From the NCBI GenBank assembly GCA_030728235.1, contig JANRAA010000205.1, forward strand, positions 4,435 to 20,721: a stretch of 16,287 bases of DNA, given 5' to 3'. Under the pieces are notes generated by a model, which worked only from the letters and a program-made list of their open reading frames with translations, searched no databases and was not told the origin of the DNA. The number at the start of each line of letters is the position of its first letter. The first letter of the stretch is position 1. Source of the stretch: Flavobacteriales bacterium (GTDB lineage: Bacteria; Bacteroidota; Bacteroidia; Flavobacteriales_D; Sanyastnellaceae). Of the stretch, positions 1 through 6,433 are shown in pieces. The position numbers and the translations under genes were made by a program.

Positions 1-315
1 CACATGATTGGCCAAGAAGTTCGGATATATGGGTATGTGGTAACGGCTAAGCCCACGCGGACCATCAAAGGCGAGCGCATGTATTTTGGGACATTTACCG
101 ATCGCGACGGACAGTGGATAGACACCGTTCATTTTCCAGACATTGCTGCAAAATACCCCTTCAGAGGTCGCGGCGTGTACGCCATCACAGGTAAAGTAGT
201 AGAAGAATTTGGCTGCATCACCATTGAAGTCTCGCGTATGGAAAAGTGCGCCACCATAGAAGATCCACGCTATGCAGAGACCAAGGCATTTGAAAAAGTT
301 CTGTTAAAGGCATAG
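1..315 (+). CDS. DNA polymerase III alpha subunit-like protein, C-terminal fragment (5' end outside window)
   Basis: This is the last 104 codons of a longer gene. The frame is open to the first base (codon 1-3 is CAC) and ends at TAG 313-315, so the ATG at 4 is probably internal. The visible part resembles the C-terminal OB-fold region of the DnaE-type polymerase paralogue common in Bacteroidota. The recognisable pieces are the stretches GYVVTAKPTRTIKGERMYFG, DTVHFPDIAAKYPFRGRGVY and GKVVEEF, a beta-rich pattern expected of a nucleic-acid-binding fold. The role would be chromosomal or repair DNA synthesis in the cytoplasm. The polymerase active site and PHP domain would lie upstream and cannot be checked here. 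The family call comes from remembered family sequence. Whether this is the replicative DnaE or the second, shorter paralogue is not decidable; the paralogue fits better. Confidence 0.72.
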   Translation, partial: HMIGQEVRIYGYVVTAKPTRTIKGERMYFGTFTDRDGQWIDTVHFPDIAAKYPFRGRGVYAITGKVVEEFGCITIEVSRMEKCATIEDPRYAETKAFEKVLLKA

Positions 316-338
316 AAACAGAACGTCGAATTGCAAAA

Positions 339-367
339 TCACCCTTTTGGGTGACACCCCCCTTTTT
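339..367 (+). terminator. candidate terminator after the dnaE-like gene
   Basis: A perfect 6-bp stem, TCACCC/GGGTGA (339-344 with 349-354), closes a TTTT loop. A C-rich spacer and a five-T run at 363-367 follow. The T run starts 8 bases after the stem, which is later than in a typical intrinsic terminator, so function is uncertain. Confidence 0.4.
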
Positions 368-398
368 CAATAGCAGCAACTTTGCTTAAAACCAAAAG

Positions 399-581
399 AT
401 GGCTGACTTGACCACCCGTGAAAACGAAGTGCTCATTCTGTTGCGCATGGGAAAGACCTATATCGAAATTGGCACCCAACTAGAGATAAGTCAAAACACA
501 GTAAAAACGCACCTGAAGAGCATTTACCGCAAACTAGGCGTCAGAAATCGGACGGAAGCTGTGCTTAAAAACCCTTTCTAA
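399..581 (+). CDS. Stand-alone LuxR/GerE-type helix-turn-helix protein
   Basis: A complete 60-residue protein that is essentially one GerE-type DNA-binding domain. The landmarks are LTTRENEVLILL (residues 4-15), the recognition helix region ISQNTVKTHLKSIYRKLGV (30-48) and NRTEAV (50-55). It should bind DNA as a dimer in the cytoplasm. It has no receiver, PAS or autoinducer-binding domain. An in-frame TAA at 387-389 lies only three codons before the ATG, so it is not the tail of a truncated response regulator within this window. A partial -7-like box CAACTTTG (377-384) sits upstream but has no convincing TTG partner. The stop is 15 bases before the giant secreted-protein gene and no promoter or terminator is seen between them, so the two may be co-transcribed. 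A role in controlling its neighbour is inference. Confidence 0.78.
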   Translation: MADLTTRENEVLILLRMGKTYIEIGTQLEISQNTVKTHLKSIYRKLGVRNRTEAVLKNPF

Positions 582-596
582 CCAAAAAAGGCTGCT

Positions 597-3500
597 ATGA
601 AAACCAAACTACTACTTACCGCAATCTTCACGATCGTCATCGGCTCACTTCAGGCCGCGATTATCTATGTGGATCAAGACGCCACAGGCGCAAACAATGG
701 AACATCGTGGGCAAACGCTTACAACGAGATTTATGACGCCATCTTCAACCATAATGATGGAGACGTGATATGGGTTGCAGAGGGCACCTATGTCATCACG
801 AACCTCTCCAAAGAAACACCACATGAGATCAATGATGAGCTCACCATCTTGGGCGGTTTCAATGGCACAGAGTCAAACTCTACGGCACGCAACTGGGATG
901 AGAATGTTACGATCATAACAGGCGAACGTGGATTAACAACAAGTCAGTATGACAACCAACGATACTTTTTCAGGTTGCAAAACTTATCTGACCAAGCCTC
1001 CCTTAAAATCAACGGATGCATATTGGAGCAGATAGGCAACGACGATAATCCAGGTATCTACTTCCAATCAAACGGCTCCAGTTTCCAAAATCAGAATCCA
1101 TCAGAATTAATACTTAGAAACACGATTATTCGCAATGGATATGGGCAAATTTACTATGCCCCTTCGGGTTCTGAAACGACCATGACGTTCGAAAACACAC
1201 TCATTCGTGATCACGACAATGATGGGGTATTATTCGAATTTAGAGGCACCGAATCGACCAACAGATTGGTTAATTGCACAATTGCACAGTGTACACAAAA
1301 TTATGGCGATGGCTTCTACTCTTTATCAGGTGCAAGTAATACCATAGAAATACACAACAGCATAGTATGGGCCAACTCTTTCACTCCTGCGTGGGGTGCC
1401 TCGGCTGCGCCCAACGACAATGAAATCGTCACCCATACCATAAGCGAAGATGTCTGCGAAGATTGCGGACTACCAGCATACAGCAACCTCATTTCATCGA
1501 ACCCGAAATTCGTAAATGCCGCAGCGAACAACTTCCACTTACAACCCCTCTCTCCCGGCATTAATACCGGTAACGGTGCCGAAATATCAGGCACTATTGT
1601 TTACGACCTCGATCACAACCCCCGTGTTTCATTTGGATTAATAGACATTGGGTGTTATGAAGAAACCGATATTTCAGTAATTCCAGGCGTTCACTTTGTT
1701 GATATCGATGCCACAGGTGCAAACGTCGGCACTAGCTGGAACGATGCATTTACTTCGCTCTATGACGCAATTGATGCGGCACTACCCGGCGAGCAGATAT
1801 GGGTTGCGGAGGGGACATACTTCGTAAACTCACCTGATAATATCAACTTCGAAAGATACTACATCGACAAAGACCTAATTATTTTTGGTGGATTTGAAGG
1901 GACTGAATACGATCTGGTGGAGAGAAATTGGGCTGAACACCCAACGACCATCAGCGGAGAGTTTGGTGATCCAGGAGATAACAGCGACAATGCTGATATT
2001 ATAATGCAGATTGATGGTGCAACCGTTTACATGGATGGCTTTATCATGACTCGTGCATTTGGTTACCCTGATTCTGCAATACAAGTAGGCACTGTATTCT
2101 ATGCAACAGGCAATGCTTTTTTATCTGTGGCAAACTGTGAGATTACAAATTGTAACTCACACAACAACGGCGTTACGTATGCATCATTGGGTAACGTTTC
2201 TTTCACGAACTGCCTAATTCACAACAACATTGGTATTGGAGGGATAATGCGAGCTTCAATAGGGGGTAGTATTACATTTTTAAATTGCACTATTGCAGAA
2301 AACACAGTTGAACCGGGAGAAAGCTTAATCTACAGCACCTCTACCTCCAATGGCTTTTGCAACTTCTACAATTCAATTATTGCTAACAATGGCGGTGCTC
2401 CGTTATTTACCGCTTTCACTCAAGAAAATGCCGAAAACTGTGTTATCACCGATTCAGATGTTGCCGGACAGCCGGGAATCATGTTGAACATCGATGAAAC
2501 ACCCCCTTCTTTTGTGGATGCTGCCAACGGTAATTTCAACTTGCTACCTTTCTCGTCTGGTATCGATTGGGGAAACAACGTGTTGAATGAATCCAATTAC
2601 GACCTCGATTATCAGCCGCGCATTCAATTTACTACCATCGATGCTGGCTGTTTTGAATCCAACCAAATCTACCAAAGCGGTGGTGTAATTTATGTCGACA
2701 AAGACGCTACGGGTAGCAACAACGGTTTGAACTGGGCCAACGCATTTACTACATTGACATCGGCTTTAGCCATTGCCGCTGATGGCGACGAAATCTGGAT
2801 AGCGGAAGGAACATATTACCCAACCGCAAGTGCTGACGCTACAATTGCTTTCACCCTTGCCGCCAATGCGTCGATTTACGGTGGATTTAATGGGACAGAA
2901 ACAATGCGCTCGGAGCGAAATCCAGTTGAACACGAGGTAATACTATCAGGAAACATAGGAGACCTTGCGCTGGAAACTGATAACTCGAAAATCATTTTAG
3001 ACATTCAAGGTTCGCAATTGGTAGTTTCAGGGTTAACCTTTGATGGCGCGTACAATGACCCTGCTATTTCTGCTGCTACAGGCGGTGCCTTATATGCCCA
3101 CACAACTTCGGGAAGCATTACCATTCGGAGGTGTATTTTTAGAAACAATACCGCTTTTCGCGCTCCTACCATCTTTCAAGCTTCTCAAACCGAATTGGTT
3201 GTTGAAGGTTGCTTGATGCACAACAACACGGGTAATATTGGAATCATCATGTCGGGCATTTTCGGCTCAAACACATACATAAACTGCACCGTTGCTAACA
3301 ATAACGTTTTAGGAACTGGCGCTGTTTTCTACAGTTTTGGGGCTGCAAATCTTGTACTTCAGAACTGCGTTGTATCCGACAATGGCTCGACGCCACCGTT
3401 GAGCACAAGCATGACTGTATCTGCTTCTAACTCTTTGATTCAAAATCAGATAGCCGATCCAGACTTTACTTTTACAGATTGTGTAGACGCTCCAGCACAG

Positions 3501-5459
3501 TTTTACGACATCGCATCAGCGAATTTCCAGTTGGTAGGCGGTTCATTGGCGATAGATCTTGGTAACAATGCTTTCTCATCGCTGAACACCGACCTTGCAG
3601 GCAATGAGCGGATACTTTTCGGAGTCATTGACGCCGGTGCTTATGAAAGCTTGAACGCAGTTCCAGGGGTTATCTACGTGAAGCTAAACGCGAATGGATT
3701 GAACAACGGCTCATCATGGGACAATGCATTCACTGATTTGCAAGACGCGCTAGCGATTGCTCAGCCTGGCGACCAGGTTTGGGTTTCTGACCATACTTAT
3801 CGTGCGCACGGCACGGATAGAGATGTGAGCTTCAACGTGCCGTCTGATGTAATTTTGATCGGCGGGTTTGAAGGAACAGAGTCTGACCCGGCTCAACGTG
3901 CATCAAACGCCTTTACGACCCTAAGCGGTAACATCGGCGACTTGAGCCTTGACTCAGATAATACCTACCACATCATGCGGGTATTTGGCAACTTTGATTT
4001 AGAAAGATTCATCTTCCGCGAAGCGAATGCTTCTGGCGCGGGGAACACGCAAGGAGCGGCGTTGTCGGGCCTAAGCAACGCTGGAACGGTTACCAATTGC
4101 AAATTCATTGGAAACGCTGCAAGTTCAGGAGCTGTGGTCGACTTCATCAATGCCACCGCTTCAATACTCGTTTCGAAATGCTTGTTCAACTACAACTTAA
4201 ACGAGGCGTCTGGAGTGATCTCAATCATATCGCCTTTCGATGCAAACATTGAAGATTGCACTTTTGAAGGCAATGATTGTCCTACTGGTATTGTAATCAA
4301 CATGTCTGAAACTGGCTCCGGACATCACGCTTTTCGCAGAAACATCGTAAAAACGAACCAGGTGTACTCATCGGTAATTGCTGGTTTCAGCGGGGATTCC
4401 GACATCAGCAACAACTTCTTTAAAGACAATACCTGTCCGGGTGGGATTGTTGGAATGAACAGCCACATTAGTGGAAATTCTTGTTTCATGGTCAACAATA
4501 CTGTTGTAGAAAATAATAACGGTTCTTTGCTTGCTTTCAATGGGTCAACTGGTTCACTTCTATATGTCTACAACAACATTTTCTGGGGCAACAACCCGGG
4601 CATTCAGAACAACAGTTTCCTTGGTGGTTTGCAGTTGTTTAACAACATTGTAGAGGGCGGCGCCGATAGCTTTGGTGCATTTGGTGGTGTGGCCGTGAAC
4701 GCCATCGCCATCGATCCACTTTTTAATAATCCTACTGCAGACAATTATGGATATAGCACCAACAGTATATGCTATGACAGCGGCGTAGATGTAGCCTTTG
4801 TTGGTACTTTGGATTTGCTTGGGAATCCGCGTGTAGCGAATGGACTAGTAGACGTGGGAGCAGTGGAGCGTCAGACATGTAACAAAGAGAACAGCTTGTG
4901 CTCGAACCCATTGCCACTGACGGTGGATGCAAATTGGCTGTATGGCAACAACCGTTGCGCAGGTATTGATGGCTACCCGCCAATGTCATGCGACGTAATT
5001 ACGGGTGAAAACGTGTGGTATTCGTTTGTTGCGCCCAATTCAGGTGCCGTTACCTTTGAGGCAATTCCGTTCATAATATTTGACTCTGCTGCCGATATTC
5101 GCGCTGAAATATATGAAGGTGCTTGCAACAGCCTTACCTCTCTCAACTGCTTTAATGTCGACAATACCGGTGTAAATATGCAAGTCACTGGTTTAATGCA
5201 AGGTCAAACATACCGTGTGCGAATTGAATCAGGAGTAGGCACATCACTCGGGTTCCAAATAAGAGTAACTGAAGATCCTACGGCTCCATGTCCGGGTGAT
5301 TTTGATAACAACGGTCAAGTCGACGCATCCGACCTATTGACGTTCTTGGGTCAGTTCGGTTGCACTTCGTTGTGCATTGCAGATTTGGATGGTGATGGTG
5401 CTGTTGCTTCTTCTGACTTGCTAATCTTCCTTTCTGGCTTCGGTTCTTTTTGTCCGTAA
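597..5459 (+). CDS. Giant secreted beta-helix repeat protein with PPC-like and dockerin-like C-terminal domains
   Basis: A 1620-residue exported protein. Residues 1-20 are a signal peptide (MKTK, hydrophobic core, cleavage probably after LQA). Four divergent tandem repeats follow at about 22-363, 364-695, 696-1023 and 1024-1425. Each opens with the pattern (I/F)YVD-DATG-NNGTSW--AF and a WVAEGTY-type strand about 30 residues later. Each closes with L--NPR---G-IDIGA-E, the pattern of right-handed parallel beta-helix (choice-of-anchor Q type) proteins. In between are short Asn/Ser/Thr-rich strands such as NCTIA. Residues about 1428-1562 resemble a bacterial pre-peptidase C-terminal (PPC-like) beta-sandwich, with NVWYSF and GQTYRVRI. 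Residues 1565-1620 are Cys-flanked and carry two EF-hand/dockerin-type loops, DFDNNGQVDASD and DLDGDGAVASSD. The likely role is a surface adhesin or glycan-binding protein. No catalytic residues were identified. No T9SS C-terminal domain is visible. It sits 15 bases behind the LuxR-type gene. Confidence 0.85.
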   Translation: MKTKLLLTAIFTIVIGSLQAAIIYVDQDATGANNGTSWANAYNEIYDAIFNHNDGDVIWVAEGTYVITNLSKETPHEINDELTILGGFNGTESNSTARNWDENVTIITGERGLTTSQYDNQRYFFRLQNLSDQASLKINGCILEQIGNDDNPGIYFQSNGSSFQNQNPSELILRNTIIRNGYGQIYYAPSGSETTMTFENTLIRDHDNDGVLFEFRGTESTNRLVNCTIAQCTQNYGDGFYSLSGASNTIEIHNSIVWANSFTPAWGASAAPNDNEIVTHTISEDVCEDCGLPAYSNLISSNPKFVNAAANNFHLQPLSPGINTGNGAEISGTIVYDLDHNPRVSFGLIDIGCYEETDISVIPGVHFVDIDATGANVGTSWNDAFTSLYDAIDAALPGEQIWVAEGTYFVNSPDNINFERYYIDKDLIIFGGFEGTEYDLVERNWAEHPTTISGEFGDPGDNSDNADIIMQIDGATVYMDGFIMTRAFGYPDSAIQVGTVFYATGNAFLSVANCEITNCNSHNNGVTYASLGNVSFTNCLIHNNIGIGGIMRASIGGSITFLNCTIAENTVEPGESLIYSTSTSNGFCNFYNSIIANNGGAPLFTAFTQENAENCVITDSDVAGQPGIMLNIDETPPSFVDAANGNFNLLPFSSGIDWGNNVLNESNYDLDYQPRIQFTTIDAGCFESNQIYQSGGVIYVDKDATGSNNGLNWANAFTTLTSALAIAADGDEIWIAEGTYYPTASADATIAFTLAANASIYGGFNGTETMRSERNPVEHEVILSGNIGDLALETDNSKIILDIQGSQLVVSGLTFDGAYNDPAISAATGGALYAHTTSGSITIRRCIFRNNTAFRAPTIFQASQTELVVEGCLMHNNTGNIGIIMSGIFGSNTYINCTVANNNVLGTGAVFYSFGAANLVLQNCVVSDNGSTPPLSTSMTVSASNSLIQNQIADPDFTFTDCVDAPAQFYDIASANFQLVGGSLAIDLGNNAFSSLNTDLAGNERILFGVIDAGAYESLNAVPGVIYVKLNANGLNNGSSWDNAFTDLQDALAIAQPGDQVWVSDHTYRAHGTDRDVSFNVPSDVILIGGFEGTESDPAQRASNAFTTLSGNIGDLSLDSDNTYHIMRVFGNFDLERFIFREANASGAGNTQGAALSGLSNAGTVTNCKFIGNAASSGAVVDFINATASILVSKCLFNYNLNEASGVISIISPFDANIEDCTFEGNDCPTGIVINMSETGSGHHAFRRNIVKTNQVYSSVIAGFSGDSDISNNFFKDNTCPGGIVGMNSHISGNSCFMVNNTVVENNNGSLLAFNGSTGSLLYVYNNIFWGNNPGIQNNSFLGGLQLFNNIVEGGADSFGAFGGVAVNAIAIDPLFNNPTADNYGYSTNSICYDSGVDVAFVGTLDLLGNPRVANGLVDVGAVERQTCNKENSLCSNPLPLTVDANWLYGNNRCAGIDGYPPMSCDVITGENVWYSFVAPNSGAVTFEAIPFIIFDSAADIRAEIYEGACNSLTSLNCFNVDNTGVNMQVTGLMQGQTYRVRIESGVGTSLGFQIRVTEDPTAPCPGDFDNNGQVDASDLLTFLGQFGCTSLCIADLDGDGAVASSDLLIFLSGFGSFCP
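660..4871 (+). repeat. Four tandem protein-level repeats of 328-402 residues inside the giant gene
   Basis: Unit starts are at 660, 1686, 2682 and 3666, and unit 4 ends near 4871. Spacing is 342, 332 and 328 codons; unit 4 is longer, about 402 codons. Similarity is strong at unit openings and closings but low at the DNA level in between. A few short DNA matches persist, for example ATATGGGTTGC near 768 and near 1797. Units 2 and 3 are the most alike in length. This suggests old duplications followed by divergence, not recent slippage. Confidence 0.8.
5289..5456 (+). other. Dockerin/EF-hand-like calcium loop pair at the C-terminus of the giant protein
   Basis: The last 56 codons encode two related halves. 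Each has a calcium-loop pattern D-x-D-x-(N/D)-G-x-x-x-x-x-D followed by LL(T/I)FL and a G-FG turn. Cysteines bracket both halves (CPG at the start, C-TSLC in the middle, CP at the end), suggesting disulfides. This matches the duplicated F-hand layout of dockerin type I modules. A cohesin partner is not encoded in the window. The call is from motif inspection only. Confidence 0.7.
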
Positions 5460-5490
5460 AAAACTAAAATTAGCTATATAAAACGTTCAA

Positions 5491-5511
5491 AGCGGGTTTG
5501 ATTTTCCCGCT
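5491..5511 (+). other. Hairpin with 6-bp stem in the 3' region of the giant gene
   Basis: AGCGGG (5491-5496) pairs with CCCGCT (5506-5511) around a 9-base loop rich in T. No T run follows the stem, so this is not a standard intrinsic terminator. It lies 22 bases before a second hairpin that is followed by T-rich sequence. It may stabilise the 3' end of the long transcript. Confidence 0.4.
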
Positions 5512-5532
5512 AGTTCAACTGAGTAGAGTAGA

Positions 5533-5559
5533 CAGGGCCCGCAAGGGCCTTGTTTATTT
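5533..5559 (+). terminator. Intrinsic terminator after the giant gene
   Basis: An 8-bp stem, including one G-U pair (5533-5540 with 5545-5552), closes a GCAA tetraloop of the stable GNRA class. TTTATTT follows immediately. It separates the giant gene from the next plus-strand gene, so the two are probably independent transcripts. Confidence 0.62.
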
Positions 5560-5587
5560 ACTGTACTTTTTATAGTAACTTAACTTC

Positions 5588-6385
5588 ATGAAATTACTCA
5601 CCGGTTTACTCTTGTTGCTAACGACAGCTGTTTTTGGACAAACGATACCCAACGCATCTTTTGAGACTTGGGGTTTGTACAACACATGGACATTGGATCC
5701 TCAGGATTGGTATACTGGGAATTTTCAGGTGGCCACGAATGTTTTCCCTGACAGTTCAGCCTATGCTGGAGAATTGGCTATGCAGGTAACCCCGTTCTTG
5801 TTTTTCGAACCGATTCCTGGCCTTGCTTTTTGCCAAATTTACGATCAACCTGTGCCTGAGACCTTAGGTTTTGCCGTAAAATGCAACATCGATGGATTGG
5901 ATAGTGTGTACGTTCGTGTGGTGTATTTCGGGACCGATGGACCTGTGGTTGACACCGATGAATGGTCATCAAACACCACCATTGAAAACTGGCAAGAGGT
6001 GACCATGACGCTTAGTCCACCGGCTGTGGCTCTCGATCGATACGAAGTGCATGTTGTTGCTGGATATGGTGAATTGTTTCTTTCTGGCAGTCCGCTTACA
6101 TGGATAAGCGTTGATGCCATGGCCTTTGATCAAGAATCGAGTGTTTCAGAGCTTAGCGGTGAAAGCAGTGTTTACCCGAACCCTTTCACAGATTTCATAA
6201 ACATCCGATTGTCTGAAGGGGCGATTGCTTCTCAGATTATGGTTTATGATGCTTTGGGAAAGATGGTATTGCAATCGAACAATGTATCACTTATCAGTGT
6301 AGCGCATCTCGACCGCGGAGTTTACTTCGTCTACTTAACCGCTCCTGACGGATCGCTTTATGTCCACCGCGTGCTAAAAAATTGA
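5588..6385 (+). CDS. T9SS-exported protein with N-terminal carbohydrate-binding-like sandwich
   Basis: A 265-residue secreted protein of unknown specific function. Residues 1-17 form a signal peptide with cleavage expected at VFG|Q. Residues about 19-182 are beta-rich. They begin with PNASFETW and a later GDW/DWYTG-like motif (D40-W41-Y42), as in galactose-binding/CBM-like sandwiches of Bacteroidota. No catalytic motif is visible. Residues 195-265 form a type A T9SS sorting domain: VYPNPFTDFINI, then MVYDALGKMV, then LDRGVYFVYL and a terminal basic strand ending VLKN. The protein should be moved across the outer membrane and released or anchored at the surface. The gene is flanked by terminators on both sides and so looks monocistronic. 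No confident promoter box was found in the 35 bases before the ATG. Confidence 0.85.
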   Translation: MKLLTGLLLLLTTAVFGQTIPNASFETWGLYNTWTLDPQDWYTGNFQVATNVFPDSSAYAGELAMQVTPFLFFEPIPGLAFCQIYDQPVPETLGFAVKCNIDGLDSVYVRVVYFGTDGPVVDTDEWSSNTTIENWQEVTMTLSPPAVALDRYEVHVVAGYGELFLSGSPLTWISVDAMAFDQESSVSELSGESSVYPNPFTDFINIRLSEGAIASQIMVYDALGKMVLQSNNVSLISVAHLDRGVYFVYLTAPDGSLYVHRVLKN

Positions 6386-6389
6386 CAAA

Positions 6390-6420
6390 AAGAAGGGGCA
6401 ATTTGCCCCTTCCTCTTTGT
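6390..6420. terminator. Bidirectional terminator between convergent genes
   Basis: A 9-bp stem (6392-6400 with 6404-6412, GAAGGGGCA/TGCCCCTTC) closes a 3-base loop. A-rich sequence lies on the left (CAAAAAGA) and T-rich sequence on the right (CTCTTTGT). It lies between the T9SS cargo gene (plus) and the TonB-dependent receptor (minus) and can serve both. Confidence 0.78.
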
Positions 6421-6433
6421 CCTACACGCCCCT

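Noticed and set aside
597..5459. Giant protein as a pectate lyase or other polysaccharide lyase
   Set aside because: The beta-helix fold is shared with lyases, but no catalytic or calcium-binding lyase motif is visible, and the repeat opening and closing motifs fit non-enzymatic adhesin-type proteins better.
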